DNA of 64,000 nt from Sphingomonas sp. Leaf33. GTDB taxonomy: Bacteria > Pseudomonadota > Alphaproteobacteria > Sphingomonadales > Sphingomonadaceae. This document shows positions 37,213 to 46,540 of this stretch, in pieces (positions within the stretch are counted from its first letter, which is position 1; the number at the start of each line of letters is the position of its first letter). Made by a program: the position numbers and the translations under genes. The stretch spans positions 1,749,403 to 1,813,402 of the forward strand of contig NZ_LMLB01000001.1 of the NCBI RefSeq assembly GCF_001421785.1, given 5' to 3'. The notes under the pieces were generated by a model, which was given only the letters and a program-made list of their open reading frames with translations, was not told the DNA's origin and made no database searches.

Positions 37213-38676
37213 CTAGCCGATCACCAGACGCGCCTGCCGTCCCATCGCGGCGGCGAGCGCGCGGTGGCGTTTCTCGACCGTGTCGCCGTACAGCGCGGTA
37301 TCGGCTGCGGGTACGTGCAGCAGCAGCGCATCCTCATCGATCGACAGCCGCGTCCGATCCAGCGGCGCCGCGACACCGCCCGACAGCCGCTGCCCGAGCC
37401 GCATCGCGAGCCCCCATTGCACTGCGACCGCCAGTTCGTCGTGCGGCGCCAGGCGGCCGAGCGGATCGGGCGAGGTCGATTCGCCGCCCAGCGACGAATG
37501 CAGCGCCTGCGCGACCAGCGCCCTGCCCTTCGCATCGATCGCGACCCAATTGCCGTGCAGCGCGATCTCGACCCCGCGTTCGGCGCGGAATTCCGGGTTC
37601 GCGCGCCAACCGACATCGGCCAGCAGGCAGGCGGCATGACGCAAGCGCGCACGCTCGACCGGGTCGCCGGCGAACAGCGGCGCGATCCAGCGATTCAGCA
37701 CGTCGCCGTGTTCGGGGAACCGGCCGGCGACCCGCGCTTCCTCGCGCGCCGCGACGATCAGCGCGTCCTCGGCCCGGATCGCCGCCGGCAGGCGCTGATA
37801 CAGCAGGCCTTCGCGCAGGCCATGCGACGACGCGATCGCCGCGGTCGTACCCAGCCGCTTCATCAGGATCCCCAGCAATGCTGCGGCATCGCTTAACGTC
37901 GGCGCGCGCGCGGACGAGATACCGGCGATCGTCTTCATCCGCGCCTTGTCGAGATGCGCGAGCGACCGGCCGATCCGCGCGACCTCGTCGCCGGTCATCG
38001 CATAGCCGTGGATGACCGGCAGCGGGTATCCGTTCAGCTCCATGTCGAGCTTGGCGAGCGACCGCCACGACCCCCCGACCATGTAGAGCGGCAGGCCCTT
38101 CCCCCGCCCCGCCCAGCCGGTGTCGGCCAGGAAATCGGCCACGCGCCGGTCGAGCGACGACTTGCCCTTCGCGCGGATCGCGGCGAGCCGCAGCACGCCC
38201 AGCGGAAACGATACGCGGTCGGTGACGGTGCCCGCGACGATCCGCACCAGCTCCAGGCTGCCGCCGCCCAGGTCGCCGACGATGCCGTCGGCGTCGGGAA
38301 TCGCCGACAGCACACCCATGCCGGATGCGGTCGCCTCCTCCTCTCCGGACAGGACCTCGACGGCGAGGCCCAGTCCCTCGGCCACCGCGAGCAGGTCTGC
38401 GCCGTTGCTCGCATCGCGTACCGCGGCGGTCGCGACGGTGCGGACATCGTCGACCTTCATTTCGCGGACCAGCCAGGCGAAACGGGCAAGGCCGGTGCGC
38501 GCCAGCGCGAACGCTTCCGCATCGATCGTGCCGGTTTCCGACAGCGAGCGCCCGAGCCCCGCCATCACCTTCTCGTTGAAGATCGGCGCCGGCACGCGGC
38601 GCGCCCCCTGATAGACGACCAGGCGGATCGAATTGGAACCGATGTCGATGATCGCCAGCCGGCGCGGATGGGTCAT
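37213..38676 (-). CDS. ppx: Exopolyphosphatase / Ppx-GppA phosphatase
   Basis: 487 residues. The actin-like ATPase motifs are intact: AIIDIGSNSIRLVVYQG at the N-terminus and VGDLGGGSLELVRI. The C-terminal half is an HD-like domain. It hydrolyses polyphosphate and may act on pppGpp. The start overlaps ppk by four bases (ATGA), so the synthesis and breakdown enzymes of polyphosphate are translated together. Confidence 0.94.
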   Translation of the reverse strand: MTHPRRLAIIDIGSNSIRLVVYQGARRVPAPIFNEKVMAGLGRSLSETGTIDAEAFALARTGLARFAWLVREMKVDDVRTVATAAVRDASNGADLLAVAEGLGLAVEVLSGEEEATASGMGVLSAIPDADGIVGDLGGGSLELVRIVAGTVTDRVSFPLGVLRLAAIRAKGKSSLDRRVADFLADTGWAGRGKGLPLYMVGGSWRSLAKLDMELNGYPLPVIHGYAMTGDEVARIGRSLAHLDKARMKTIAGISSARAPTLSDAAALLGILMKRLGTTAAIASSHGLREGLLYQRLPAAIRAEDALIVAAREEARVAGRFPEHGDVLNRWIAPLFAGDPVERARLRHAACLLADVGWRANPEFRAERGVEIALHGNWVAIDAKGRALVAQALHSSLGGESTSPDPLGRLAPHDELAVAVQWGLAMRLGQRLSGGVAAPLDRTRLSIDEDALLLHVPAADTALYGDTVEKRHRALAAAMGRQARLVIG

Positions 38677-40847
38677 CCCGCGGGCCGTCCGCGCCGCGCG
38701 AGCGACAGCGTCGGCACCTTGCCCCGCCGCCCCTTGCCGGCGCCGCGACCCGACAGCGATGGGTTGGTCATGAAATAGTGGTGGAGGTTGAACGGCTTGG
38801 CGCCGGCCACGACGCGGACATAACGGCCATCGGGCTGCAGCTCCCAGCTCTGTTCGGTGTCGAGCAGGTTGGCGACCATCACCTGGTCGAGCACCTGATC
38901 GTGGACGGTTTCATTGAGTACAGGCAACATGAACTCGACGCGCCGGTCGAAGTTGCGCGGCATCCAGTCGGCCGACGACAGAAACACCTTCGCTTCGTCA
39001 TTGGGCAGGTCCTGGCCGTTGGCGAACGCCCATATGCGGCTGTGCTCCAGGAAGCGGCCGACCGCGGATCGGACGCGGATGCGTGCCGACATCTCGGGCA
39101 CCCCGGGTCGCAGGCAGCAGATGCCGCGGACGATCAGGTCGATCTCGACGCCCGCGTTCGACGCCTCGTACAGTTTCTCGATGATCGCGGGGTCGACCAG
39201 CGAATTCATTTTCGCCCAGATCGCTGCCGGCCGCCCGGCCAGCGCGTGGCCGATCTCTGCATCGATCAGCGACGACAGTTCGCGGCGCAGATCGCGCGGC
39301 GAGATGTGCAGCAGCTCCAGCGAATCGGGTTCGACATAGCCGGTGATGTAATTGAACACCGCCGCGGCATCGCGCCCCAGCCGCGGGTCGGCGGTGAAGA
39401 AGCTGAGGTCGGTATAGATGCGCGCGGTCACCGGGTGATAATTGCCGGTGCCGAAATGGCAGTAGGTCTTGAAGCCCGCGCCTTCGCGCCGCACGACCAT
39501 TGAAATCTTGGCGTGGGTCTTCCAGTCGATGAAGCCGTAGACCACCTGCACGCCGGCGCGTTCGAGGGCGGAGGCCCACAGCAGATTCTGTTCTTCGTCG
39601 AACCGTGCCTTCAGCTCGACGACCGCGGTCACCGACTTGCCCGCTTCGGCCGCGGCGATCAACGCGTTGATGACGGCGGACTGCTTGCCCGCGCGGTACA
39701 GCGTCTGCTTGATCGCCACCACGTCCGGGTCGGCGGCGGCCTGCTTCAGGAATTCCAGGACGACATCGAAGCTTTCGTACGGATGATGGACGATGATGTC
39801 CTTCGCCCGGATCGCGGCGAAGCAATCCCCGCCGAATTCGCGGATGCGTTCGGGAAAGCGTGCGACATAGGGCTGGAAGCGCAGGTCGGGCCGTTCGATC
39901 TCGACCAGGTTCGCCAGATTGCCGATCCCCAGGAACCCGCCGATTTCGGTCAGCAGCGCGCGGGCGCCGCCCAGTTCCTCCTTCAGCACCTGTTCCAGCT
40001 CGGGATCGATCCCGCTTTCCATCTCCAGCCGGATCACGCGGCCGCGGCGGCGGCGCTTGATGGCGCTGCGGAAGTAGAGGACCAGATCCTCCGCCTCTTC
40101 CTCCAGCTCGATATCGCTGTCACGCAGGATGCGGAACGCGGCCGAGGCCTTGACCTCATATCCCGGAAACAGCTGACCCGAGAACCGCTTGATGACGTCT
40201 TCAATCGTCAGGAAGCGGAAGTCCTCGCCCGGCAGCCGCACGAAGCGCGCGACGCCCGCCGGCAGCAGGACAAGCTCGCGGATCGGTTCCTGATCGGACA
40301 GGCGGACGAGGTCGAAGATGACGCTCAGGCCGCCGTTCGGGATGAAAGGGAACGGATGCGCGGGGTCGAGCGCCTGGGGGGTCAGGATCGGGAACAGCTG
40401 CTCGCGAAAATAGGTCGAGAGCCAGGCCGCGCTCTCGTCGTCGAGCGGGGTGCCGTCGACGATGCGGATGCCCTGTTCGGCGAGTGCCACCAGCAGGTCG
40501 CGCCAGACGCCCTGCTGCGAATCGACCAGCGCGTCGCCCACCTCCACGATCGCCTTCAGTTGCTGCTTCGGCGTCCGGCCGTCGGCGGAGCGTTGCTCGA
40601 CCCCGCGGATCTGCTGCCCGATCAGCCCGGCGACGCGGGTCATGAAGAATTCGTCGAGGTTGGAGCCCGAGATCGACAGGAAGCGCAGCCGTTCGAGCAG
40701 CGGATGTGCAGGGTTGCACGCCTCCTCGATCACGCGGCGGTTGAACGCCAGCCACGACAGTTCGCGATTGAAATAACGGCTTTCGGCATCGGGCCGGGCC
40801 GGTTCGGACGTGACGGGCGAAGGCGGGGTCGGCTGCGGCGGAGTCAT
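38673..40847 (-). CDS. ppk: Polyphosphate kinase 1
   Basis: 724 residues. N-terminal RYFNRELSWLAFNRRV is the family opening, and FFMTRVAGL is in the H1 region. The autophosphorylated His lies in YCHFGTGNYHPVTARIYTD, and the second catalytic His follows. It makes polyphosphate from ATP at the membrane or cytoplasm. The ATG at 40847 overlaps the hda stop by four bases. The gene lies in the operon DUF2066-hda-ppk-ppx. Confidence 0.97.
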   Translation of the reverse strand: MTPPQPTPPSPVTSEPARPDAESRYFNRELSWLAFNRRVIEEACNPAHPLLERLRFLSISGSNLDEFFMTRVAGLIGQQIRGVEQRSADGRTPKQQLKAIVEVGDALVDSQQGVWRDLLVALAEQGIRIVDGTPLDDESAAWLSTYFREQLFPILTPQALDPAHPFPFIPNGGLSVIFDLVRLSDQEPIRELVLLPAGVARFVRLPGEDFRFLTIEDVIKRFSGQLFPGYEVKASAAFRILRDSDIELEEEAEDLVLYFRSAIKRRRRGRVIRLEMESGIDPELEQVLKEELGGARALLTEIGGFLGIGNLANLVEIERPDLRFQPYVARFPERIREFGGDCFAAIRAKDIIVHHPYESFDVVLEFLKQAAADPDVVAIKQTLYRAGKQSAVINALIAAAEAGKSVTAVVELKARFDEEQNLLWASALERAGVQVVYGFIDWKTHAKISMVVRREGAGFKTYCHFGTGNYHPVTARIYTDLSFFTADPRLGRDAAAVFNYITGYVEPDSLELLHISPRDLRRELSSLIDAEIGHALAGRPAAIWAKMNSLVDPAIIEKLYEASNAGVEIDLIVRGICCLRPGVPEMSARIRVRSAVGRFLEHSRIWAFANGQDLPNDEAKVFLSSADWMPRNFDRRVEFMLPVLNETVHDQVLDQVMVANLLDTEQSWELQPDGRYVRVVAGAKPFNLHHYFMTNPSLSGRGAGKGRRGKVPTLSLARRGRPAG

Positions 40848-41482
40848 CCGACCGCCCTGACAGCTTCATGTGACGGATCGATGATAAAGCCCCCGCCGCC
40901 AAGCGCTGCGCGGGCCAGCGGAACCGACAGGCGGCGGACACGGCGACGATCCGCCTCCTCCTCGATCCGCTCGACCGCGCGCAGGACGGCCAGATGGGTG
41001 CGCTCCAGCCGCCGGTCGAGCCACGCGATCACGTCGTCGCGCGCATCAAGGTCGCGACGCTCGAACAGATATCGCAGCAGGTCGCCGACCAGCGCATCGT
41101 CGGGATGATCGACGACCAGATGCGGGGATGCCGCGATCCGCGATCGCAGGTCGGGCAGGCGGATCGCCCATGCAGGCGGCGCGTGATCGGCGACCAGCAA
41201 TTGCGGGCGGTGGTCGCCCTGTGCGCGGTTCCAGGCGTGGAACAGGTCCGATTCGCTCGATCGGTGCGCATCGTCGATCACGGTGCCGCCGGTTTTGGCG
41301 ACGAATGCGCGGGCGAGCAGGCTGCGCCCGGATTTGCGCGGACCGACCAGCAGCGCGGTCATGACCGGCCACGTGCCCCAATGTTCGATCGCGTGAACGG
41401 CCTGGGCGTTGGACGGCCCGACCAGGAATTCCTCCGCCCGCGGATTGACCGGTTTCGGCAGCGGCAGGTCGAGCTGCTGCAT
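40844..41482 (-). CDS. hda: DnaA regulatory inactivator Hda
   Basis: 212 residues. The N-terminus QQLDLPLP fits the Hda clamp-binding motif QL(S/D)LPL. An AAA+ domain follows. Its Walker [12 protein letters not shown], has Arg where DnaA has Lys, as in E. coli Hda (GAGRS), so this is not a lesion. LLVADHAPP takes the Walker B position, and a C-terminal RARVLR-like lid ([17 protein letters not shown]) is seen. With the sliding clamp it turns DnaA-ATP to DnaA-ADP and limits initiation. It overlaps both neighbours by 1-4 bases. Confidence 0.85.
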   Translation of the reverse strand: MQQLDLPLPKPVNPRAEEFLVGPSNAQAVHAIEHWGTWPVMTALLVGPRKSGRSLLARAFVAKTGGTVIDDAHRSSESDLFHAWNRAQGDHRPQLLVADHAPPAWAIRLPDLRSRIAASPHLVVDHPDDALVGDLLRYLFERRDLDARDDVIAWLDRRLERTHLAVLRAVERIEEEADRRRVRRLSVPLARAALGGGGFIIDPSHEAVRAVG

Positions 41483-42729
41483 CAGCCCCCCGGCGACGGT
41501 ACGGCCAGCGGCGCGTCGGGCGCGGCGGCGCGACGGATGCGCAGCGTTCCCCCGCCCTCCTGCACGCTCCATCCGCGCGCTTCCAGCGCGGTGCGCAGCG
41601 CAGCGGCGTCGCCGGCATAGACGACCCGCATTACCGATACGCCGCCCAGCGCAAGGCTGGCGGTCGTGGCCGAGGATACGCCGGGAATGGCGCGAATAGC
41701 CGCTTCGCCGTTCGTCACCGCGCCGACCGACGGCGTGTCGAACTGGACCTGGATCGCCTGCCCGCCGGTCGCGGCGATGATGTCGCCGATCGGATCGGCG
41801 CCGGGCGTCGGCGTGGGCTCGGGCGTCGGCAGCGCTTCGGGCTGCGGGGGCGGCGACAGCATGACGTCGGGCGACAGGGCACCACTCCGGGAGGCAGTCT
41901 GGTACGCCTGGTCCAGCCGCGCGACGCCGGCATCGAGCAGCGCATTCAGCCCGTTGCCGTCGGGCGCGCGCAGCGTGAAGCGCGCCAGCGGCTCGCGATC
42001 CGGCCCGTGGAACGCGGTGAAGACGCCGATGATCGGCCCGCCGGGATATTGGCGGTACAGCCGCACTTCCGGTATCACCACGTCGCTGGCGCCATATTGG
42101 TCGAGTACGGTGCGCCACCAGCCACGCCCGCGCCGTCCGGTCTGGCCGACGTTCAGCAGCAACGGGTCCGATCCCGTCCCGACCGGCCGGACATAATCGA
42201 TCGCGCTGTTGCCGGTGCGATAGCGGGCCCACGCCTGTTGCCAGGGCGTCGTCCGTTCGAACACCTGCCCCGATCCGCCCGACCACATGACCGGAATGAC
42301 CAGGGTCGGCGGCGAACGCGTAAAGGTCGTCGCGACGCCCAGGATCTGTCCGGCGCGGGCACGGTCGAACAGCACGCCCAGCCGCGCGATATAGCGGCCG
42401 GGGCCGATCTGTTCGTTCTCGACGACGATGCCGGTGACGATCGAATCGAGCGCTCCATCGGCCAGGCTGCCGTTCGCGCCGGTCAGCCGCTGGCTGAGCG
42501 TGGTCCACGCCTTGCGCTGCGCGATCCGCCACCCGGCCAGCCGTGCGGCCTCCGCGGTCTTGCCGCTGGTGTCGACGGTGACTCCGCCGACCTCGAAATC
42601 GCCGGAGCTGTCGATCGGCGCGGCACCGCGATCCTCGCCCTCGATCTGCGCGGAGACATAGCCGGCACCGGCGAGCAGGGCTGCCGCCAGTCCGAATTCC
42701 AGGACGCGGGGGATGCGGCGGTTGACCAT
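41482..42729 (-). CDS. DUF2066-domain exported protein
   Basis: 415 residues. A signal or anchor ([20 protein letters not shown]) leads the protein. The central part, with [19 protein letters not shown] and LVIPVMW, is typical of DUF2066 proteins. The C-terminal portion (about residues 270-415) has a Pro-rich stretch ([16 protein letters not shown]) followed by a second beta-rich unit. Function is unknown; it is found with hda and upstream of purM in other alphaproteobacteria. The stop overlaps the hda start by one base, so it is coupled to replication control. Confidence 0.78.
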   Translation of the reverse strand: MVNRRIPRVLEFGLAAALLAGAGYVSAQIEGEDRGAAPIDSSGDFEVGGVTVDTSGKTAEAARLAGWRIAQRKAWTTLSQRLTGANGSLADGALDSIVTGIVVENEQIGPGRYIARLGVLFDRARAGQILGVATTFTRSPPTLVIPVMWSGGSGQVFERTTPWQQAWARYRTGNSAIDYVRPVGTGSDPLLLNVGQTGRRGRGWWRTVLDQYGASDVVIPEVRLYRQYPGGPIIGVFTAFHGPDREPLARFTLRAPDGNGLNALLDAGVARLDQAYQTASRSGALSPDVMLSPPPQPEALPTPEPTPTPGADPIGDIIAATGGQAIQVQFDTPSVGAVTNGEAAIRAIPGVSSATTASLALGGVSVMRVVYAGDAAALRTALEARGWSVQEGGGTLRIRRAAAPDAPLAVPSPGG

Positions 42730-42831
42730 TTGAGCGCCCTTTTGGCGAAGCGGGCGTGGAAATCCAAGCGGCTTGTCGTTACGGGACCATCCAAATCCCC
42801 GTTCAGGGCGAGCGGATGCAGGGGTAAGGTC
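42730..42831. promoter_or_regulatory. 102 bp divergent promoter region, DUF2066 operon and purM
   Basis: This stretch separates two divergent operons and must hold both promoters. No convincing -35/-10 pair, PurR-like box or repeat can be pointed out; AGGGG precedes the purM GTG at 42832. Confidence 0.4.
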
Positions 42832-43920
42832 GTGACCGAAAGCTACACCTACGAACAGGCCGGCGTCTCGATCGCCGCGGGCAATGCGCTGGTCCGCGCC
42901 ATCGCGCCGCTTGCGAAATCCACCCGCCGTCCCGGCGCAGATGCGGCGCTCGGCGGTTTCGGCGGCGTGTTCGACCCCAGGGCGGCCGGGTTCAAGGACC
43001 CGCTGCTGGTCGCCGCCAACGACGGCGTCGGCACCAAGCTGAAACTCGCGATCGAGCATGACGCGCACGACGGCGTCGGCATCGACCTGGTCGCGATGTG
43101 CGTCAACGACCTGATCGTCCAGGGCGCCGAGCCGCTGTTCTTCCTCGACTATTACGCCAGCGGAAAGCTCGACAACACGGTCGCGACCCGCGTCATCGCC
43201 GGCATCGCGGAGGGGTGCCGCCAGGCCGGCTGCGCGCTGATCGGCGGGGAGACCGCCGAAATGCCGGGGATGTATGCGGACGGCGACTATGACCTCGCCG
43301 GTTTCTGCGTCGGTGCGGTCGAGCGTGACGAATTGCTGACCGGCGACAGCGTGGCGACAGGCGACGTGATCCTCGGCCTCGCCTCCTCGGGCGTCCACTC
43401 GAACGGCTTCAGCCTCGTTCGCCGGCTGGCTGCCGACAAGGGCTGGAAGCTCGATCGCCCCGCGACCTTCGACCACGAGGTCCGCATGATCGACGCGCTG
43501 ATGGCACCGACCCGCATCTACGTGAAGCCGCTGCTTCCCGAACTGCGCAGCCATCGCATCCATGGGCTGGCGCACATCACCGGTGGCGGCTTGCTGGAGA
43601 ACATCCCGCGTGTCCTGCCCGAGGGGCTCCACGCGCACGTCGATGCCGACGCCTGGCCGCAACCGCGACTGATGGCCTTCCTCCAGGCGCAAGGGTCGAT
43701 CGAGCCCGAGGAAATGGCGCGGACCTTCAACTGCGGGATCGGCATGGCGGTGATCGTCGCCGCAGCCGATGCCGACACGGTGGCAGCGAACCTGACCGCG
43801 GCGGGGGAAACCGTCGTCCGCATCGGCGACGTGCGGGCGGGCGAGCGCGGGTGCACCGTCACGGGCTCGACGGAAACCTGGAGCGCCCGCAGCGCCTGGT
43901 CCGCGACCCACGCCGCCTAA
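42832..43920 (+). CDS. purM: Phosphoribosylformylglycinamidine cyclo-ligase
   Basis: 362 residues. AIRS motifs are complete: [13 protein letters not shown], the glycine-rich [44 protein letters not shown] and [14 protein letters not shown]. It closes the imidazole ring in purine synthesis. The GTG at 42832 is preferred since it gives [17 protein letters not shown] at the start; the open frame goes back to 42007 in the shadow of the opposite strand. purN follows after 131 bases. Confidence 0.96.
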   Translation: MTESYTYEQAGVSIAAGNALVRAIAPLAKSTRRPGADAALGGFGGVFDPRAAGFKDPLLVAANDGVGTKLKLAIEHDAHDGVGIDLVAMCVNDLIVQGAEPLFFLDYYASGKLDNTVATRVIAGIAEGCRQAGCALIGGETAEMPGMYADGDYDLAGFCVGAVERDELLTGDSVATGDVILGLASSGVHSNGFSLVRRLAADKGWKLDRPATFDHEVRMIDALMAPTRIYVKPLLPELRSHRIHGLAHITGGGLLENIPRVLPEGLHAHVDADAWPQPRLMAFLQAQGSIEPEEMARTFNCGIGMAVIVAAADADTVAANLTAAGETVVRIGDVRAGERGCTVTGSTETWSARSAWSATHAA

Positions 43921-44051
43921 AGGACCGGGCTGGTAATGTTGGACATATCCTGTCAGCCCGCTCCCATGATGCTGCCCATCGCTCCCAACATGCGAAATTT
44001 TATACAGGCTTTCTACGCGCACATGGGTAAGGTTCGCGAAGTTTGCCGCCC

Positions 44052-44600
44052 ATGACGGCCCGGGTCGGTATCCTGATCTCGGGCCGTGGTTCGAACATGC
44101 AGGCGCTCGTCCGCGCGGGCGGCGACGCATACCGGGTCGTCCTCGTGGCCAGCGACAAGCCCGATGCCGCGGGCCTCGCCTGGGCCGCGGAACAGGGCAT
44201 CGCGACCCTCGCCCACTCCGGCAAACGCGGGGAGCGCGAAGCGGCGTTCGACGCGGCCTTGCGCGGCGCCGGGGTCGAGGTGATCGCGCTTGCCGGCTAT
44301 ATGCGTCTGTTGTCCGACGACTTCGTTGCGCGCTGGGCAGGGCGGATCGTCAACATCCACCCGTCGCTGCTACCGCTCTACAAAGGTCTGGACACCCACG
44401 CCCGTGCGATCGCGGCCGGTGACGCGGAGGCGGGCTGTTCGGTCCATGTCGTGACGGCGGAGCTCGACGCCGGCGACGTGCTCGGCCAGGCGCGGGTCCC
44501 GATCCTGCCCGGCGATACGCCCGACAGTCTGGCGGAACGCGTGCTGGGGGTCGAGCATTCGCTCTATCCCAAGACACTCGCGGAGTTCGTGAAGCGATGA
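44052..44600 (+). CDS. purN: Phosphoribosylglycinamide formyltransferase
   Basis: 182 residues. N-terminal VGILISGRGSNMQALV, then the catalytic ALAGYMRLLSDDFV and NIHPSLLPLYKGLDTHARAI, with Asn and His of the NIHPS motif and the Asp at GLDTHA in place. GAR transformylase uses 10-formyl-THF. The region before it holds an unlikely 39-codon frame (see rejected). The end overlaps the YjbR gene by four bases. Confidence 0.96.
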   Translation: MTARVGILISGRGSNMQALVRAGGDAYRVVLVASDKPDAAGLAWAAEQGIATLAHSGKRGEREAAFDAALRGAGVEVIALAGYMRLLSDDFVARWAGRIVNIHPSLLPLYKGLDTHARAIAAGDAEAGCSVHVVTAELDAGDVLGQARVPILPGDTPDSLAERVLGVEHSLYPKTLAEFVKR

Positions 44601-44974
44601 GCCCGGATCAGGACGGCGACCTCGAAAAGCTGCGCGCGATCACGCTGGCCCTGCCCGGTGCGGAGGAGCGCCTGTCGCACGGTGCGCCCGGCTTCCTTGT
44701 CGAAGGCGGCAAGTTCTTCGCGTACTTTTGGCACGATCATCACGGCGACGGCGAAACCGTCGTGCTGGTGAAGACCACCGGCGCCGACGAGATGGACGCG
44801 CTGATCGACGCCGATCCTGCGCTCTATTTCAAGCCGGCCTATCTCGCTTCCTCGGGCTGGATCGCGATCCGGACCGATGCTCCCGGCACCGACTGGGATC
44901 ACATCGGCGACCGGGTCGCGCAGAGCTGGGAAATGGTCGCCCCGCGCCGCTTTCTCGAAGCCGGCGGGCGATGA
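44597..44974 (+). CDS. MmcQ/YjbR family protein
   Basis: 125 residues with the YjbR/CyaY-like fold: RAITLALPGAEERLSHGAPGF at the N-terminus and SSGWIAIRTDAPG toward the end. Members of the family bind DNA in some cases; the cellular role here is not established. It overlaps purN by four bases and the next gene by four bases, so three genes form one transcript. Confidence 0.82.
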   Translation: MSPDQDGDLEKLRAITLALPGAEERLSHGAPGFLVEGGKFFAYFWHDHHGDGETVVLVKTTGADEMDALIDADPALYFKPAYLASSGWIAIRTDAPGTDWDHIGDRVAQSWEMVAPRRFLEAGGR

Positions 44975-45567
44975 GCGACGACACGCCGGCCGAAAAGGCG
45001 GAGGCCCGTGCGATCCGCCGTCGCTGGATCTCGATCGGTGAAGCCGTGGCGGTCGCGGGCGTCGTCATCGCAGGGCTGACGTTCTGGAGCGGCTGGCAGG
45101 ATCGGCAGGATGCCGCCGCGGACAAGGCGGCGACGCGCGCCGAACAGACCGCCCAGCGCCAGCGGGTACCGCTGACGACCGCAGCGGTCGATGCGAGCGG
45201 CGTCGAGCTTCGGGCGCCCGCAGACTGCTCGCTGGAATCGACCGAAATCCGCTTCCCCAGCGCGATCGGCGTGGATGCGCAGACGACCGTTGCGACCCAC
45301 CGGATCGAAACGGCCTGGCTGGAAAAGCCGATGTTGAAGCTGACGGACGGCGGTTCCGATCGACGCGATGGGCGCATCCCCGTCCTGATCACCGCGACCT
45401 GCGCGGCGGATGCGGGCGAGCGCTCGGAAACGGCGATATACGATCTGTTGTGGCAAACCGAAGCCGGCGGCCTGATCGGCGGCCGGTCGTTTGTCTTGCG
45501 CGGACTTGTCCGGCGGCAATCGGGCGGCGACCAGCGCCGCCTCGATGCCGTGTGGATGGGGGTTTGA
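44971..45567 (+). CDS. One-helix membrane protein of unknown function
   Basis: 198 residues. A basic N-terminal stretch (RAIRRRWISIGEAV) precedes one transmembrane helix (about residues 22-42). A short charged segment (WQDRQDAAADKAATRA) follows, then a beta-rich periplasmic domain with two Cys (ADCSLESTEIRFPSAI and ITATCAADAGE). I do not recognise the family. Translation is coupled to the YjbR gene (ATGA). Convergent with ndk 20 bases later. Confidence 0.7.
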   Translation: MSDDTPAEKAEARAIRRRWISIGEAVAVAGVVIAGLTFWSGWQDRQDAAADKAATRAEQTAQRQRVPLTTAAVDASGVELRAPADCSLESTEIRFPSAIGVDAQTTVATHRIETAWLEKPMLKLTDGGSDRRDGRIPVLITATCAADAGERSETAIYDLLWQTEAGGLIGGRSFVLRGLVRRQSGGDQRRLDAVWMGV

Positions 45568-45586
45568 GCCCCCCTTCCCATGTCAT

Positions 45587-46009
45587 TCAGCCGATGATTT
45601 CTTCCGGCTTGAAGAAATAGGCGATCTCGATTTCGGCATTCTCGTCCGAATCCGACCCGTGGACCGAATTCGCCTCGATCGACTCGGCCAGTTCTTTGCG
45701 GATCGTGCCGGGCTCGGCGTTTTCGGGGTTGGTCGCGCCCATGATGTCGCGGTTGCGCTGCATGGCGTTCTCGCCTTCCAGCACCTGGACGACGACCGGG
45801 CCGGAGATCATGAAGCTGACCAGGTCGTTGAAGAACGGGCGTTCCTTGTGGACCGCATAGAAGCCCTCGGCCTGCTCCTTGGTCATCTGGATGCGCTTCG
45901 ACGCCACGACACGCAGGCCGCCGTCTTCCAGCATCTTGGTGACCGCACCGGTCAGATTGCGGCGGGTGGCATCGGGCTTGATGATCGAAAAAGTACGGTT
46001 CGCGGCCAT
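45587..46009 (-). CDS. ndk: Nucleoside diphosphate kinase
   Basis: 140 residues. The family opening [17 protein letters not shown] and the catalytic His in NSVHGSDS are intact. It equilibrates NTPs at the phosphate level with ATP. The start is ambiguous: the ATG at 46009 gives the family N-terminus MAANRTFSI, but GTG at 46018 is nearer the AGGAG. The first is chosen. It lies 80 bases after holC, on the same strand. Confidence 0.96.
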   Translation of the reverse strand: MAANRTFSIIKPDATRRNLTGAVTKMLEDGGLRVVASKRIQMTKEQAEGFYAVHKERPFFNDLVSFMISGPVVVQVLEGENAMQRNRDIMGATNPENAEPGTIRKELAESIEANSVHGSDSDENAEIEIAYFFKPEEIIG

Positions 46010-46089
46010 GATGGTCACGGGCTCCTGTCTTTATGAGGTGCGTGGAATTGCGGCGCTGCCCTAGTCGGGGCACGCCCGCTTGGCAACCG

Positions 46090-46530
46090 TCAGGCCGCCT
46101 GCGTCCATCTGCCGCCGTCGTCCTGCTTCCAGTAGCGCCGCTCGACGCCCTCGCGATCGGCCAGCCCCTTCCACGCGACCCGCGCCGCACCGACGCTGTC
46201 GTCGTCGAAGAAATGAAAGGCGCGATCGAAGGTCAGGGCTTCGTCGCGCCAGACGCCATCGACGAGCGCGACGTTGCGCGCGCCGTTGGCGGCGACGGCA
46301 TCGCCCGCAATCAACACCGGCTGGTCCGCATCGCGCTCGCCCCCGGCCTGTGCATGGGGCAGAAAGCTGTCGGGCGCGTAGGTCCACAATAGCCGATCGA
46401 GGGACATGCGCTGACGCTCGTCCCCCGCGACGATCACCAGCCGCCCGTCGCCGCCGACCATCCGCTCGGCGATCCGCGGCAACACCCGTTCGAGCGGGCT
46501 GGCGAGCAGATGGTAGAAGTCGACCTGCAC
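46090..46530 (-). CDS. holC: DNA polymerase III subunit chi
   Basis: 146 residues. VQVDFYHLLASPLERVLPRIAERM, then RLVIVAGDERQRMSLDRLLWTY, fits the HolC fold. The chi subunit binds SSB and the clamp loader via psi. The pepA-holC order is the same as in E. coli. The GTG at 46530 starts ten bases after the pepA stop and gives the family N-terminus; the upstream frame to 46677 overlaps pepA. Confidence 0.85.
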   Translation of the reverse strand: MQVDFYHLLASPLERVLPRIAERMVGGDGRLVIVAGDERQRMSLDRLLWTYAPDSFLPHAQAGGERDADQPVLIAGDAVAANGARNVALVDGVWRDEALTFDRAFHFFDDDSVGAARVAWKGLADREGVERRYWKQDDGGRWTQAA

Positions 46531-46540
46531 GAACCGGGCG

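Noticed and set aside
39513..41108. 531-codon plus-strand frame opposite ppk and hda
   Set aside because: Antisense shadow of two clear genes.
41281..41340. Arg for Lys in the Walker A of Hda as an inactivating change
   Set aside because: E. coli Hda also has Arg at this place (GAGRS), so it is a family feature.
43936..44055. 39-codon frame before purN with a 4-base overlap with its start
   Set aside because: It contains rare codons such as ATA and has low GC3; no ribosome site is obvious. It could be a leader peptide but sequence does not support it.
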